Source: Mycobacterium sp. Root135 (lineage in GTDB: Bacteria > Actinomycetota > Actinomycetes > Mycobacteriales > Mycobacteriaceae). From it: a stretch of DNA of 64,000 bases. The stretch is from NCBI RefSeq assembly GCF_001426545.1, contig NZ_LMEZ01000006.1, forward strand, positions 540,220-604,219, read 5' to 3'. This document shows positions 1-9,504 of the stretch, one piece after another (the first letter of the stretch is position 1; each line of letters begins with the position of its first letter). A model generated the notes under the pieces. The model saw only the letters and a program-made list of their open reading frames with translations. It did no database searches and was not told the origin of the DNA. A program made the translations under genes and the position numbers.

Positions 1-1
1 G

Positions 2-694
2 ATGAACAGCCGCACCGATCTCCTGGACCGGTTGCGCGCCGCGCTCGCCGAGCCCGGAGTCGACGGCGTCCTCGCGACCTCGGACATCCTCGACGACCTC
101 CTGCTCCTCGGTGCCCTCGAGGACAAGGTGGTGTTCTCGTCGTTCAACCGCGGTGGCCTGGCCGGCGCGGCGTTCGAACTCGACGACCGGATGACCGGCG
201 CCACCGCCGAGTCGACCGCAGCCGCGAAGATGAACGGCGGAAAGATGTTGTGCCGCATCGCCCTCGACGATCCCGGCACCGTCGCAACGATGACGGCGTG
301 TGCGCAGGCCGTCGACGAGCTCGCCGCGCGTGGCCTCATCGCCATGCTCGAGCCGTTCATGTCCAGCCGCGTCAACGGCAAGGTCCACAACGACCTGAGC
401 CCCGACGCCGTCATCAAGTCCGTGCACATCGGCCAGGGCCTCGGCTCCACGTCGGCATACACGTGGATGAAGCTGCCCGTGGTTCCCGAGATGGACCGCG
501 TGATGGAGTCGACCACGATGCCGACGTTGCTGCTCGGCGGTGATCCCGCCGATCCCGACGAGGCGTTCGCGTCCTGGGAGAAGGCCCTCGGCCTGCCGTC
601 GGTGCGCGGGCTCATCGTCGGCCGCACCCTGCTTTACCCCCCCGACGACGACGTGAGTTCCGCGGTGGCGACCGCCGTTTCGATGGTGAGGTAA
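2..694 (+). CDS. (beta/alpha)8 aldolase-like protein of the inositol operon, probably 5'-truncated by the window
   Basis: The frame is open from the first bases and no upstream stop is visible, so the ATG at base 2 may be internal; relatives that I recall are nearer 300 residues than the 230 seen here. The sequence has the alternating strand/helix pattern of a class I aldolase-type barrel (VVFSSFNRGG, KMLCRIALDD, TMPTLLLGGD, RGLIVGRTLLYPP) and resembles the Cgl0159-like aldolase family that accompanies corynebacterial and mycobacterial iol genes. It lies 2 bases upstream of iolB, so it is part of the same operon. The likely role is cleavage of 2-deoxy-5-keto-gluconate-6-phosphate (an IolJ-type step), inferred from context; the family call is from memory. 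Confidence 0.7.
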   Translation: MNSRTDLLDRLRAALAEPGVDGVLATSDILDDLLLLGALEDKVVFSSFNRGGLAGAAFELDDRMTGATAESTAAAKMNGGKMLCRIALDDPGTVATMTACAQAVDELAARGLIAMLEPFMSSRVNGKVHNDLSPDAVIKSVHIGQGLGSTSAYTWMKLPVVPEMDRVMESTTMPTLLLGGDPADPDEAFASWEKALGLPSVRGLIVGRTLLYPPDDDVSSAVATAVSMVR

Positions 695-696
695 CC

Positions 697-1566
697 ATGC
701 ACAGCAAGCTCTACATCCCGGCCCGCACCGCCGAACTGCCCTACACGGTCGACGTCACTCCGAAATCCGCGGGCTGGACCGAATCCTCCCTGCAGGTAAT
801 CGAACTGGACGACACCCAATCCGCCGAGCTCCACACCGGCGGCACCGAGGTGATGATCCTGCCGCTGGCCGGCGGCGGCAGCGTCGAGTGCGACGGCGTG
901 ACGTTCGAACTAGCGCAACGCAACTCAGTCTTCGACGGACCGTCCGACATGGTCTACCTCGGCATCGACCAGGAGTATCGGATCACCGGCGAGGGCCGGT
1001 TCGCCATCTGCGGCGCCCGCGCGAAGCGGTCGTTTCCCAACCGCCGTGTCGCGGCTGCCGACGTCTCCGTCGAGTTGCGTGGCGCGGGCAACTGCAGCAG
1101 GCAGGTCCACAACTTCGGCACCGCGGGCGTGTTCGAGGCCGACTCCTTGATCGCCTGCGAGGTCATCACCCCCGGCGGCAACTGGTCGAGCTACCCCGCC
1201 CACAAGCACGACCAGAACACGCCGACCGAATCCGAGCTCGAGGAGATCTACTACTTCGAGATCGCCCCCGGCCCGGACGGCTCAAGGGGTTTCGGCTACC
1301 ACCGCGTCTACGGCACGCCGGACCGGCCGATCGAGGTGCTCGAAGAGGTCCGCACCGGTGACGTGGTCTTGGTGCCGCACGGCTATCACGGCCCGTCGGT
1401 CGCTGCCCCCGGCTACCACATGTACTACCTGAACGTGATGGCAGGACCGGGTGCCGAACGCGCCTGGAAGATCGTCGACGACCCCGAACACGCATGGCTC
1501 CGCGGCACTTGGGACGACCAGAGTATCGACCCCCGCCTACCCCTGCACGCCCCGAAGGGAGCATGA
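697..1566 (+). CDS. iolB: 5-deoxy-glucuronate isomerase IolB
   Basis: Cytosolic cupin enzyme of inositol breakdown that converts 5-deoxy-glucuronate to 2-deoxy-5-keto-gluconate. The 289-residue protein has normal IolB length with two cupin halves. The metal-binding cluster is visible around residues 168-182 (HKHD, then the ELEEIYYFEI strand), and a histidine-rich second motif (PHGYHGP) follows. Its TGA overlaps the ATG of iolD as ATGA, so translation of the two is coupled. Confidence in the family is high; nothing unusual in the gene itself. Confidence 0.93.
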   Translation: MHSKLYIPARTAELPYTVDVTPKSAGWTESSLQVIELDDTQSAELHTGGTEVMILPLAGGGSVECDGVTFELAQRNSVFDGPSDMVYLGIDQEYRITGEGRFAICGARAKRSFPNRRVAAADVSVELRGAGNCSRQVHNFGTAGVFEADSLIACEVITPGGNWSSYPAHKHDQNTPTESELEEIYYFEIAPGPDGSRGFGYHRVYGTPDRPIEVLEEVRTGDVVLVPHGYHGPSVAAPGYHMYYLNVMAGPGAERAWKIVDDPEHAWLRGTWDDQSIDPRLPLHAPKGA

Positions 1567-3518
1567 CCATGGTCTCCACCGCACCCAAGCGAGCCGAGAA
1601 GATCGCCGACGGCGAGCCCACCGTACGACTCACCGTCGCGCAGGCCACCATTCGGTTCCTCGGCAACCAGTACGTCGAACACGACGGCATCCGCTCCAAG
1701 TTCTTCGCCGGAGCCTTCGGCATCTTCGGACACGGCAACGTCGCCGGCCTCGGCCAGGCGCTCCTGCAGGATGAGATCACGGCGATCGAGACGGACTCCG
1801 AGCCGCACCTGCGCTACGTGCTGGCCCGCAACGAGCAGGCCATGGTGCACAGCGCCGTCGCCTATGCGCGGCAGAAGGACAGGCTGCAGACCTGGGCCAT
1901 CACCGCCAGCGTCGGACCCGGCTCGACCAACATGCTGACTGGCGCCGCCCTGGCGACCATCAACCGGTTGCCCGTCCTCCTGCTGCCCGCCGACACCTTC
2001 GCCACCAGGGCGAGTTCGCCTGTGCTGCAGGAACTCGAGCTGCCGTCCTCCGGCGACATCACCGTCAACGACGCGTTCAAGCCGCTGTCCCGGTACTTCG
2101 ACCGGGTGTGGCGGCCAGAGCAGTTGCCCGCCGCGCTTCTCGGCGCGATGCGGGTGCTCACCGACCCCGTCGAGACGGGCGCGGCCACGGTGGCAATCCC
2201 CCAGGACGTGCAAGCCGAGGCCCACGACTGGCCGGAATCGCTGTTCGCCGAACGCACGTGGCATGTGGCGCGGCCGCTCCCAGAACGATCGGTGATCGCG
2301 CGGGCGGCCGATGTGATCCGCGCGGCGAAGAAGCCGCTCATCGTCGCCGGCGGTGGCGTCATCTACTCCGACGCGTCCGACGCCCTCGCCGCGTTCTGCG
2401 AGAAGACGGGCATTCCCGTCGGTCAGAGCCAAGCGGGCAAGGGGGCACTTCCCTACGACCACCCCCAGTCGGTCGGCGCCATCGGCTCCACCGGCACCAC
2501 CGCGGCCAACGCCCTGGCCACCGAGGCCGACGTCGTCATCGGAATCGGCACCCGCTACAGCGATTTCACCAGCGCCTCGCGGACCGCGTTCAACAACCCC
2601 GACGTGAAGTTCGTCAACGTCAACGTCGCGTCGATCGACTCCGTCAAGCAGGGTGGCGTCAGCGTCGTCTCCGACGCCCGCGAGGCCGTCGAGGCGCTCG
2701 GCGTCGCACTGGGCGACTACTCGGTGAGCGACGAGTACCGCACGCGCACAGCCGATCTCGCGAAGGAATGGGATGACACCGTCTCCGCGGTGTACAAGCT
2801 CGACGACGACGTGGCGCTGAACCAGAACCAGGTGATCGGCCTGGTCAACACGCTGTCCGATGCCCGGGACGTCGTGGTCTGCGCCGCCGGTTCGATGCCC
2901 GGCGATCTGCACAAGCTGTGGCGCACCAGGGATCGCAAGGGGTACCACGTCGAATACGGCTATTCCTGCATGGGTTACGAGATCGCCGGCGGCATCGGCG
3001 CCAAGATGGCCGAGCCGGACCGCGACGTGTTCGTCATGGTCGGCGACGGCTCGTACCTGATGATGGCCACCGAACTGGTCACCGCGGTGCAGGAGAACGT
3101 CAAGGTCATCGTCGTGCTGGTGCAGAACCACGGCTTCGCCTCCATCGGCGGACTTTCCGAGGCACTGGGCTCTCAGCGGTTCGGCACGGCGTATCGCTAC
3201 CGCAGCGGCGACGGCCGTCTCGACGGCGACAAGCTGCCCGTTGACCTGGCCGCCAACGCCGCCAGTCTCGGCGCCGACGTGATCCGCGTGGTGACCGCAG
3301 CCGAGTTCACCGACGCCGTCAAGGTGGCCAAGGCCAGCGACCGCACGACGGTGATCCACGTCGAGACCGACCCGCTGGTCTTCGCCCCGGACAGCGAATC
3401 GTGGTGGGACGTGCCGGTATCGGAGACGTCCACGCTCGAATCGACTCAAAACGCCTACCAGACGTACGCCGACTGGAAGAAGATCCAGCGGCCATTCGTC
3501 CGACCGTCTGAAAGCTGA
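1563..3518 (+). CDS. iolD: 3D-(3,5/4)-trihydroxycyclohexane-1,2-dione hydrolase IolD (ThDP enzyme)
   Basis: ThDP-dependent ring-opening hydrolase of inositol catabolism, producing 5-deoxy-glucuronate from the cyclic dione. The chosen ATG at 1563 overlaps the iolB stop and has GAAGGGAGC just upstream, giving 651 residues; a longer reading of the frame from 1494 would run deep into iolB. An N-terminal pyrimidine-binding domain, a central Rossmann-like domain (KKPLIVAGGG) and the C-terminal ThDP domain are in order; the ThDP motif is GDGSYLMM near residue 493 followed about 25 residues later by QNHG. An ATG at 1569 is a minor alternative start. Confidence 0.94.
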   Translation: MTMVSTAPKRAEKIADGEPTVRLTVAQATIRFLGNQYVEHDGIRSKFFAGAFGIFGHGNVAGLGQALLQDEITAIETDSEPHLRYVLARNEQAMVHSAVAYARQKDRLQTWAITASVGPGSTNMLTGAALATINRLPVLLLPADTFATRASSPVLQELELPSSGDITVNDAFKPLSRYFDRVWRPEQLPAALLGAMRVLTDPVETGAATVAIPQDVQAEAHDWPESLFAERTWHVARPLPERSVIARAADVIRAAKKPLIVAGGGVIYSDASDALAAFCEKTGIPVGQSQAGKGALPYDHPQSVGAIGSTGTTAANALATEADVVIGIGTRYSDFTSASRTAFNNPDVKFVNVNVASIDSVKQGGVSVVSDAREAVEALGVALGDYSVSDEYRTRTADLAKEWDDTVSAVYKLDDDVALNQNQVIGLVNTLSDARDVVVCAAGSMPGDLHKLWRTRDRKGYHVEYGYSCMGYEIAGGIGAKMAEPDRDVFVMVGDGSYLMMATELVTAVQENVKVIVVLVQNHGFASIGGLSEALGSQRFGTAYRYRSGDGRLDGDKLPVDLAANAASLGADVIRVVTAAEFTDAVKVAKASDRTTVIHVETDPLVFAPDSESWWDVPVSETSTLESTQNAYQTYADWKKIQRPFVRPSES

Positions 3519-3528
3519 GGGGCCCACC

Positions 3529-4404
3529 ATGAAGATTGCACTCGACCCCACCCCGTTCCACCACGACTACGAGTTGCTCGAATTCCCGCGCGTAGCGGCC
3601 GAATTGGGCTTCGAACACCTGCAGCTCACCCCGCATCGGGACTTCATCCCGTTCTACAACCACCCGCGGGCCGACGACGATCTGGTCGCCAAGTTCCGCA
3701 AGGCGTGCGAGCACGCGAACGTCGGCATCGCCTCGGTTCTCCCCGTGCTGCGCTGGTCGGGTCCTGACGAGGACGCGCGGGAAGCGGCCGTTCGCAACTG
3801 GAAGCGCGTCATCCAGATCACCGTCGACCTCGGCGTCAACGTGATCAACACCGAATTCTCCGGCCGGCCGGAACGCGCCGAGGAATCCGAGCGGGCGTTC
3901 TTCCGGTCCATGGAGGAACTGATGCCGATCTTCGAGCGCGAAGGCATCGACGTCCGCATCGATCCGCACCCGGACGACTTCGTCGAGGACGGCTTCGAGG
4001 CGGTGCGCATCATCCGGGGCGTCAACTCCCCCAACCTGGGCATGGTGTACGTGGCGTGCCACACATACCACATGGGCGGCAACATGATTGACATCATGCG
4101 GGCCGCCGGCGACAAGCTGCGACTGGTCCACGTCGCCGACACCATGGATCACCACCGCAGCCATGGGCTGCGGTACATCACCAACCCCCCTGGCAACGCC
4201 GCCCGGGTGCACCAGCACCTCAAGATCGGAGACGGTGACGTCGACTGGGACGAGTTCTTCTCCGGGCTCGCCGAGATCGGGTTCTACGACCGACCCGACA
4301 CCGTGATGGTGTCGTCGGTGTTCGCCGAGGACGAGAACGCCCACGAGGTGTCGCGCTACCAGCTCACCACCATGACCGACTACGTCGCCAAGTACACGAA
4401 GTGA
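3529..4404 (+). CDS. iolH: IolH-like AP-endonuclease-2/xylose-isomerase-type TIM barrel
   Basis: A 291-residue TIM-barrel protein placed between iolD and mmsA. Metal-site-type residues are visible in NTEFSGRPER (Glu), RIDPHPDDF (Asp, His), VHVADTMDHHR and the terminal strand with VSSVFAEDE. The amino-acid pattern closely matches what I recall of corynebacterial IolH, whose exact reaction is not settled; an isomerase or dehydratase acting on an inosose-derived intermediate is likely. AGGGGCC precedes the ATG. It overlaps the possible GTG of the next gene at 4401, consistent with one operon. Confidence 0.85.
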   Translation: MKIALDPTPFHHDYELLEFPRVAAELGFEHLQLTPHRDFIPFYNHPRADDDLVAKFRKACEHANVGIASVLPVLRWSGPDEDAREAAVRNWKRVIQITVDLGVNVINTEFSGRPERAEESERAFFRSMEELMPIFEREGIDVRIDPHPDDFVEDGFEAVRIIRGVNSPNLGMVYVACHTYHMGGNMIDIMRAAGDKLRLVHVADTMDHHRSHGLRYITNPPGNAARVHQHLKIGDGDVDWDEFFSGLAEIGFYDRPDTVMVSSVFAEDENAHEVSRYQLTTMTDYVAKYTK

Positions 4405-4412
4405 GAACAGAC

Positions 4413-5903
4413 ATGACCACCATCACCCACTGGCTGAACAACGAAGCATTCCCCGGCACCAGCACCAACACCGCACCCGTCACCAACCCCGCGACCGGCG
4501 AGGTCACCGGCGAGGTTGCCCTCGGCAGCGTCGACGACGCCCGCGCGGTGATCGACGCCGCCGCAGCGGCCTTCCCCGCCTGGCGCGACACGTCCCTCGC
4601 CAAGCGCACGCAAATCCTCTTCGCATTCAGGGAACTGCTCAACGCCCGCAAGGGTGAGTTGGCAGAGATCATCACCAGCGAGCACGGCAAGGTCGTCTCC
4701 GACGCCCTCGGCGAGGTCAGCCGCGGCCAGGAAGTCGTCGAATTCGCCTGCGGCATTCCTCATTTGCTCAAGGGCGGCTTCACCGAGAACGCGTCGACCA
4801 AGGTCGACGTCTACTCGATCCGCCAGCCCGTCGGCCCGGTCGGCATCATCTCACCGTTCAACTTCCCGGCCATGGTGCCGATGTGGTTCTTCCCCATCGC
4901 CATCGCCGCGGGCAACACCGTGATCCTCAAGCCCTCGGAGAAGGACCCCACCGCGTCGCTGTGGATGGCCGAGCTCTGGAAGGAAGCCGGCCTGCCCGCC
5001 GGTGTCTTCAACGTGCTTCAGGGCGACAAGACCGTCGTCGACGAACTGCTGACCAACAAGGCCGTCAAGTCGATCAGCTTCGTCGGTTCCACCCCGATCG
5101 CGCAGTACGTCTACGCCACCGGCACCGCCGCAGGCAAGCGCGTGCAGGCCCTCGGCGGGGCGAAGAACCACGCGGTGATCCTGCCCGACGCCGACCTGGA
5201 CCTGGCGGCGGACTCGATGGTCAACGCCGGTTTCGGCTCGGCCGGTGAACGCTGCATGGCCATCTCCGCGTGCGTCGCGGTCGGCCCGATCGCCGACGAC
5301 CTGGTGGCCAAGATCGCCGAGCGCACCACCCCGTTGAAGATCGGCGACGGCACCAAGAACTCCGACATGGGCCCACTGGTCACCAAGGCCCACCGCGACA
5401 AGGTGGCGTCCTACATCGACGCCGGCGAGGCCGACGGCGCCAAGATCGTCGTCGACGGCCGCAACGTCACCGCCGACGGCGGGCAGGACGGCTTCTGGCT
5501 CGGCCCGACGTTGATCGACCACGTCACCCCCGAGATGAGCGTCTACACCGACGAGATCTTCGGCCCCGTGCTGTCGGTCATCCGCGTCGAAACCTACGAC
5601 GAGGCACTGGAACTCATCAACGCCAATCCCTATGGCAACGGCACCGCCATCTTCACCAACGACGGCGGCGCCGCGCGACGGTTCCAGAACGAGGTCGAGG
5701 TCGGAATGATCGGCATCAACGTGCCCATCCCGGTGCCCATGGCGTACTTCAGCTTTGGCGGCTGGAAGGCCTCACTGTTCGGTGACAGCCACGCCCACGG
5801 CACCGAGGGCGTGCACTTCTTCACCCGCGGCAAGGCGATCACCAGCCGGTGGCTGGACCCGAGCCATGGCGGCATCGAGCTCGGCTTCCCCCAGAACGCG
5901 TAG
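4413..5903 (+). CDS. mmsA: CoA-acylating malonate/methylmalonate-semialdehyde dehydrogenase (MmsA/IolA)
   Basis: NAD-dependent, CoA-acylating aldehyde dehydrogenase that converts malonate semialdehyde to acetyl-CoA and CO2, the last step of inositol catabolism; the family also serves valine breakdown. The 496-residue protein shows the ALDH fold: SPFNFPAM near residue 150, the Rossmann FVGST segment, the ALGGAKNH strand and the catalytic cysteine in GSAGERCMAIS near residue 285. The ATG at 4413 is preferred because it gives the usual MTTITHW-type N-terminus; a GTG at 4401 overlapping the iolH stop is the alternative. Confidence 0.93.
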   Translation: MTTITHWLNNEAFPGTSTNTAPVTNPATGEVTGEVALGSVDDARAVIDAAAAAFPAWRDTSLAKRTQILFAFRELLNARKGELAEIITSEHGKVVSDALGEVSRGQEVVEFACGIPHLLKGGFTENASTKVDVYSIRQPVGPVGIISPFNFPAMVPMWFFPIAIAAGNTVILKPSEKDPTASLWMAELWKEAGLPAGVFNVLQGDKTVVDELLTNKAVKSISFVGSTPIAQYVYATGTAAGKRVQALGGAKNHAVILPDADLDLAADSMVNAGFGSAGERCMAISACVAVGPIADDLVAKIAERTTPLKIGDGTKNSDMGPLVTKAHRDKVASYIDAGEADGAKIVVDGRNVTADGGQDGFWLGPTLIDHVTPEMSVYTDEIFGPVLSVIRVETYDEALELINANPYGNGTAIFTNDGGAARRFQNEVEVGMIGINVPIPVPMAYFSFGGWKASLFGDSHAHGTEGVHFFTRGKAITSRWLDPSHGGIELGFPQNA

Positions 5904-5930
5904 CCCACGCACCGACCCACTCTCCGTCGC

Positions 5931-5980
5931 GTGTGCGGTGAGATCGCCGAAACGGGCGACGACGCGATCTCACCGCACAC
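5931..5980. terminator. 17-bp inverted repeat after mmsA
   Basis: GTGTGCGGTGAGATCGC at 5931-5947 is exactly complementary to 5964-5980, with a 16-base loop. There is no downstream T run, so it would be a hairpin of the tractless type proposed for mycobacteria, or a bidirectional intergenic palindrome. It ends 25 bases before the next start, so it probably separates the iol operon from the following isomerase gene. Confidence 0.55.
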
Positions 5981-6004
5981 TCGGCGGGCGCTCTTGGAGG
6001 ATTC

Positions 6005-6853
6005 GTGACCACACCACGCCTGGTGGCGACCGCGTGGACCAGCGCCGGCGACACCTCGCCGATGCGCACCCCCGCCACCAGCCCCGTGCCCATCGCCGAA
6101 CGCGTCAGGGCGATCGCCGACGCGGGGTTCTGCGGGTTCGGGCTGATCACCGACGACCTCGTCGCCATCCGTGACGCCATCGGCTTCGACGCGCTGAAGG
6201 GCCTGATCGCCGACGCGGGCCTGACCCACGTCGAGATCGAACTGCTCGAACGCTGGTGGATCCCGCGCGGCGCGGCGGGGCACACCTACGACGTCCGCGA
6301 CCTGCTGTTCGAGGCGGCGGACGTCCTGCGTCCGGTGATGATCAAGATCGGCTCGGAGAACGGGCCTGCGACGACGGACCCACTCGCCCTTGCGGCACCC
6401 CTGCGGGAACTTGCCGAGCAAGCGGCGGACCACGGGACCAAGGTCGCCATCGAGACGATGCCCTTCTCGGCGATCGCGACGGTGCCGATGGGTGCCGAGA
6501 TCGTCTCGGCGGCAGGTCATCCCGCGGCCGGGCTGCTCGTCGACGCCTGGCACGTCTTCCGGGCCGACACGTCCCTGGCCGAGCTCCGCGCCGCGCTGGG
6601 ACCCGAGATGATCTTCGGCGTCGAACTCGACGACGCGGCACCCGATGTCGTCGGCACTCTGTTCGACGACACCGTCGACCACCGCGTGCTGTGCGGCGAC
6701 GGGTCCTTCGACCTCGTCGGGCTGGTGGCAACGTTGCGCGATCTGGGGTTCGACGGGCCGTGGGGTGTGGAAATCCTGTCGACGTCGTTTCGGGCGCTGC
6801 CGGTGGACCAGGCACTGCGACTCGCGGCGGACTCGGCGCTGACCGTCTTGTAG
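6005..6853 (+). CDS. sugar-phosphate isomerase/epimerase-family TIM barrel
   Basis: A 282-residue AP_endonuc_2-type barrel. The GTG at 6005 is preceded by TTGGAGG, a strong ribosome-binding site. Acidic and histidine positions typical of the metal centre are seen in VAIETMPFS, LVDAWHVFRA, FGVELDDA and WGVEILS. It is related to hydroxypyruvate isomerase and IolE-type proteins but is not close enough for a specific name. Position after the iol hairpin and before a deaminase suggests sugar or inositol derivative metabolism; the substrate is unknown. Confidence 0.75.
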   Translation: MTTPRLVATAWTSAGDTSPMRTPATSPVPIAERVRAIADAGFCGFGLITDDLVAIRDAIGFDALKGLIADAGLTHVEIELLERWWIPRGAAGHTYDVRDLLFEAADVLRPVMIKIGSENGPATTDPLALAAPLRELAEQAADHGTKVAIETMPFSAIATVPMGAEIVSAAGHPAAGLLVDAWHVFRADTSLAELRAALGPEMIFGVELDDAAPDVVGTLFDDTVDHRVLCGDGSFDLVGLVATLRDLGFDGPWGVEILSTSFRALPVDQALRLAADSALTVL

Positions 6854-6872
6854 TTCGGCGACAATGGGCGGT

Positions 6873-7844
6873 ATGCCATTCGCCGAACTGCACCTGCACC
6901 TCGAGGGCACCCTCGAACCGGAGACCATCCTGCGCCTCGCCGAGCGCAACCGGATCGAGCTGCCCTACGCCGACGTCGACGAGCTCTCGGCGCAGTACGA
7001 CTTCGCTGATTTGCAGTCGTTCCTGAATCTGTACTACGCCAACATGGCCACGCTGCAGACCGCGTCGGACTTCGCCGAGATGACCAACGCGTACCTCGCC
7101 AGGGCCGCCCGCGCCGGTGTCCGGCACGCCGAGGTGTTCCTCGACCCCCAGGCTCACCTGAGCCGTGGGATCGCCCTTGAGGAGGTGATGGACGGCGTCT
7201 CGACGGCGCTCGAATCCTCCCTCGCCACCCACGGCGTCAGCAGCGGTCTGATCATCGCGATGCTGCGCGACCACAGCGCCCAGTCGGCGATGGACGTCCT
7301 GGAAGCCGTTGTCGCACTTGGCAAGCCGATCCTCGGAATCGGACTGGACTCCGCCGAGGTGGGACATCCGCCGTCGAAGTTCGTCGACGTCTTCGCCAGG
7401 GCACGCGCCGAGGGTCTGCACCTGGTGGCGCACGCCGGCGAGGAAGGTCCGCCCGCCTACATCTGGGAGGCGTTGGACCTGCTGGGCGTCGAGCGCGTCG
7501 ACCACGGCATCCGCTGCCTCGAGGACGACGCCCTCGTCGAGCGGTTGGTCACCGAACAGACCCCGTTGACGGTGTGCCCGCTGTCCAACGTGCGGCTGCG
7601 CGTCGTCGACGACATCGCCGACCACCCGCTGCCCGCCATGCTCCAGAGGGGACTCAACGTGTCGGTCAACTCCGACGACCCCGCCTACTTCGGTGGCTAT
7701 CTGGACGACAACGTGACGGCCGTCCGCGACGCGCTCGGACTCGACGAGGCGGCGCTGACGACGCTGGCGCGCAACTCCGTCGCGGCCTCGTTCGCCGACG
7801 CCCCCCGCAAGGCCGAGTTGCTCGCGGAGATCGGGGCCAGCTAG
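6873..7844 (+). CDS. adenine/adenosine deaminase family amidohydrolase, adenine-deaminase-like
   Basis: Zinc-dependent purine deaminase, 323 residues. The metal and catalytic motifs are present in order: HLHLEG at the N-terminus, HAGEE about residue 190, VDHGIRC about residue 210 and VNSDDPAYFGG about residue 270. The combination of HAGEEGPPAYIWEAL, TVCPLSN and SDDPAYFGGY is what I recall from the subgroup that deaminates adenine (yeast Aah1 / Pseudomonas type) rather than adenosine, so hypoxanthine formation from adenine is the better guess. ATG at 6864 is an alternative start three codons upstream. Its TAG shares bases with the stop of the convergent hydrolase. Confidence 0.82.
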   Translation: MPFAELHLHLEGTLEPETILRLAERNRIELPYADVDELSAQYDFADLQSFLNLYYANMATLQTASDFAEMTNAYLARAARAGVRHAEVFLDPQAHLSRGIALEEVMDGVSTALESSLATHGVSSGLIIAMLRDHSAQSAMDVLEAVVALGKPILGIGLDSAEVGHPPSKFVDVFARARAEGLHLVAHAGEEGPPAYIWEALDLLGVERVDHGIRCLEDDALVERLVTEQTPLTVCPLSNVRLRVVDDIADHPLPAMLQRGLNVSVNSDDPAYFGGYLDDNVTAVRDALGLDEAALTTLARNSVAASFADAPRKAELLAEIGAS

Positions 7845-9382
7845 CAGGTGGTTCCGGCGGCCGGCAGGGTGAGGTCGACGAGGTACTTGGTGGCGGCGTC
7901 GTCCACGCACGACTCGCCTTCGAAGACCACGGTGTGTTGGGTGCCCTCGTAGGTCAACAGCCCACCGTGCAGTTCCTTGGCCAGGTCGACCCCGGCCTGA
8001 TACGGGGTGGCCGGGTCGTGGGTCGTGGACACGACGAGCACCGGCGGCAGACCGGGGGCGGCCGCCGCGTGCGGGGCGCTCGTCGACGGCACCGGCCAAA
8101 ACGCGCAGTTGTCCATCGGCGCGTGGCCGGTGAACGGCCCAAAGGTCATGAACGGCGCGACCTTTCGCGTCTGCCGATCCTCCTCGACGAACTTGGCACG
8201 GTCGGTCACGGGCGGCCGGTCGACGCACGTGATCGCGATCTGCGCGTCGCCGATGTTGGCGTAGTGACCCTGCTCGTCGCGTTGGGAGTAGTCGTCGGCG
8301 AGCTCCAGCAGGGTGTCGCCGTGACCCTTGGTGAGCTCGGTCAAGCCGTCGGTGAGGTGTTTCCACAGGGTTGGCGAATACATCGCATCCATGGTGCCCG
8401 TGATCGCGTCGCCGTAACTCAGCCCACGAGGATCCTGGGTCGGTGCGGCCTTGGCCACCAGAGGGTCGACCAGGTGGTGGTAGACGTCGACCGCCTTGGC
8501 CGGATCGGTACCGAGCGGGCACCTGGCGTTCTTGGCGCAGTCCTTGGCGAAGTCGTCGAACGCCTTCTGAAATCCGGCGAATTGGTCGACGTCGGATTGC
8601 ATCGGGTCGGCGTTCGGGTCGACGGCGCCGTCGAGGATCATCGCCCGCACCTTGTCCGGATACGCCTCGGCGTAGGCCGAGCCGATCAGGGTTCCGTAGG
8701 AATAGCCGATGTAGGTCAGCTTGTCGTCGCCGAGCGCCGCCCGCAGCGCGTCGAGATCCTTGACGACACTGGCGGTTCCGACGTTGGCGAGGAAGTCCTT
8801 GCCCATCCGGTCGACGCAGCGCTGCACGAACTTCTTCTCGGTGTCCTCGATGTGGGCGACGCCCGCGGGGCTGTAGTCGACCTGCGGGTCTGCCCGAGCG
8901 GCGTCGGCCTCGGCGTCGGAGTTGCAGCGCACCGCCGGCGTGGACGAGCCAATCCCCCGCGGATCGAACCCGACCAGGTCGAAGCGCTGCCGGATCTCGG
9001 CGGGCAATGCGTCCACCGTGCCGATCGCCGCGTCGACCCCGGACCCGCCGGGACCACCGGGGTTGATCACCAGCGACCCGATCTTCTGCCCGGTCGCGGG
9101 AAAGCGAATCAACGCCAACGTGGCGTTGCCGGCGTCCGGCTTGGCGTAATCGACCGGCACGGTGAGCTTTCCGCACTGCGCACCGTCCGGCAATTCGGCG
9201 TCCTCGCCTCCACCCGCGACCTGACACGGCCCCCATTGCACGGTCTCGCCCGTCCGCTCGGCAGAGGCCTCCGGCTTGCCGCCGACGGTCCCGCCGCAGC
9301 CGGCCGTCGCCGCACCGACCGTGACGACCGCGGCCAACACGAACAGCGACCGACCCACGCCGCGATCTTGAATCCAGCTCAT
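7841..9382 (-). CDS. secreted lipoprotein alpha/beta hydrolase, Hip1/SlpD (TAP-like) family
   Basis: A 513-residue exported hydrolase or peptidase. The N-terminus is a lipoprotein signal (basic start, hydrophobic core, lipobox ATAGC). The serine-hydrolase elements are GGPGGSG (oxyanion region, about residue 110), GYSYG (nucleophile, about 225), THDPATP (acid, about 454) and GTQHTV (histidine, about 481), the last two in the TAP C-terminal domain. Relatives include mycobacterial cell-wall peptidase Hip1 (Rv2224c) and neighbours. The start at 9382 (MSWIQD) is chosen; ATG at 9391 is equally possible. It is convergent with the deaminase and divergent from the small gene at 9505. Confidence 0.88.
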   Translation of the reverse strand: MSWIQDRGVGRSLFVLAAVVTVGAATAGCGGTVGGKPEASAERTGETVQWGPCQVAGGGEDAELPDGAQCGKLTVPVDYAKPDAGNATLALIRFPATGQKIGSLVINPGGPGGSGVDAAIGTVDALPAEIRQRFDLVGFDPRGIGSSTPAVRCNSDAEADAARADPQVDYSPAGVAHIEDTEKKFVQRCVDRMGKDFLANVGTASVVKDLDALRAALGDDKLTYIGYSYGTLIGSAYAEAYPDKVRAMILDGAVDPNADPMQSDVDQFAGFQKAFDDFAKDCAKNARCPLGTDPAKAVDVYHHLVDPLVAKAAPTQDPRGLSYGDAITGTMDAMYSPTLWKHLTDGLTELTKGHGDTLLELADDYSQRDEQGHYANIGDAQIAITCVDRPPVTDRAKFVEEDRQTRKVAPFMTFGPFTGHAPMDNCAFWPVPSTSAPHAAAAPGLPPVLVVSTTHDPATPYQAGVDLAKELHGGLLTYEGTQHTVVFEGESCVDDAATKYLVDLTLPAAGTTC

Positions 9383-9504
9383 CGGCAACATGCTGCCATG
9401 ACAACCAGGGAACACCGCCAAGCCAGGAAGCCTCTCGCAGACCGTGTTGTCGTCACCGCGCCGGGGTATCAGCGGGTAGACCCGGACACCGACGTGAGGA
9501 AGCA

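Noticed and set aside
1425..3551. 708-codon minus-strand open frame opposite iolD
   Set aside because: Long antisense frames are common at this GC content; the translation is low-complexity (Gly, Arg, Asp, His-rich) with no family match, while iolD is unmistakable.
6342..9404. 1020-codon minus-strand frame
   Set aside because: Shadow of the TIM-barrel, deaminase and hydrolase genes, arginine-rich, no recognisable domain.
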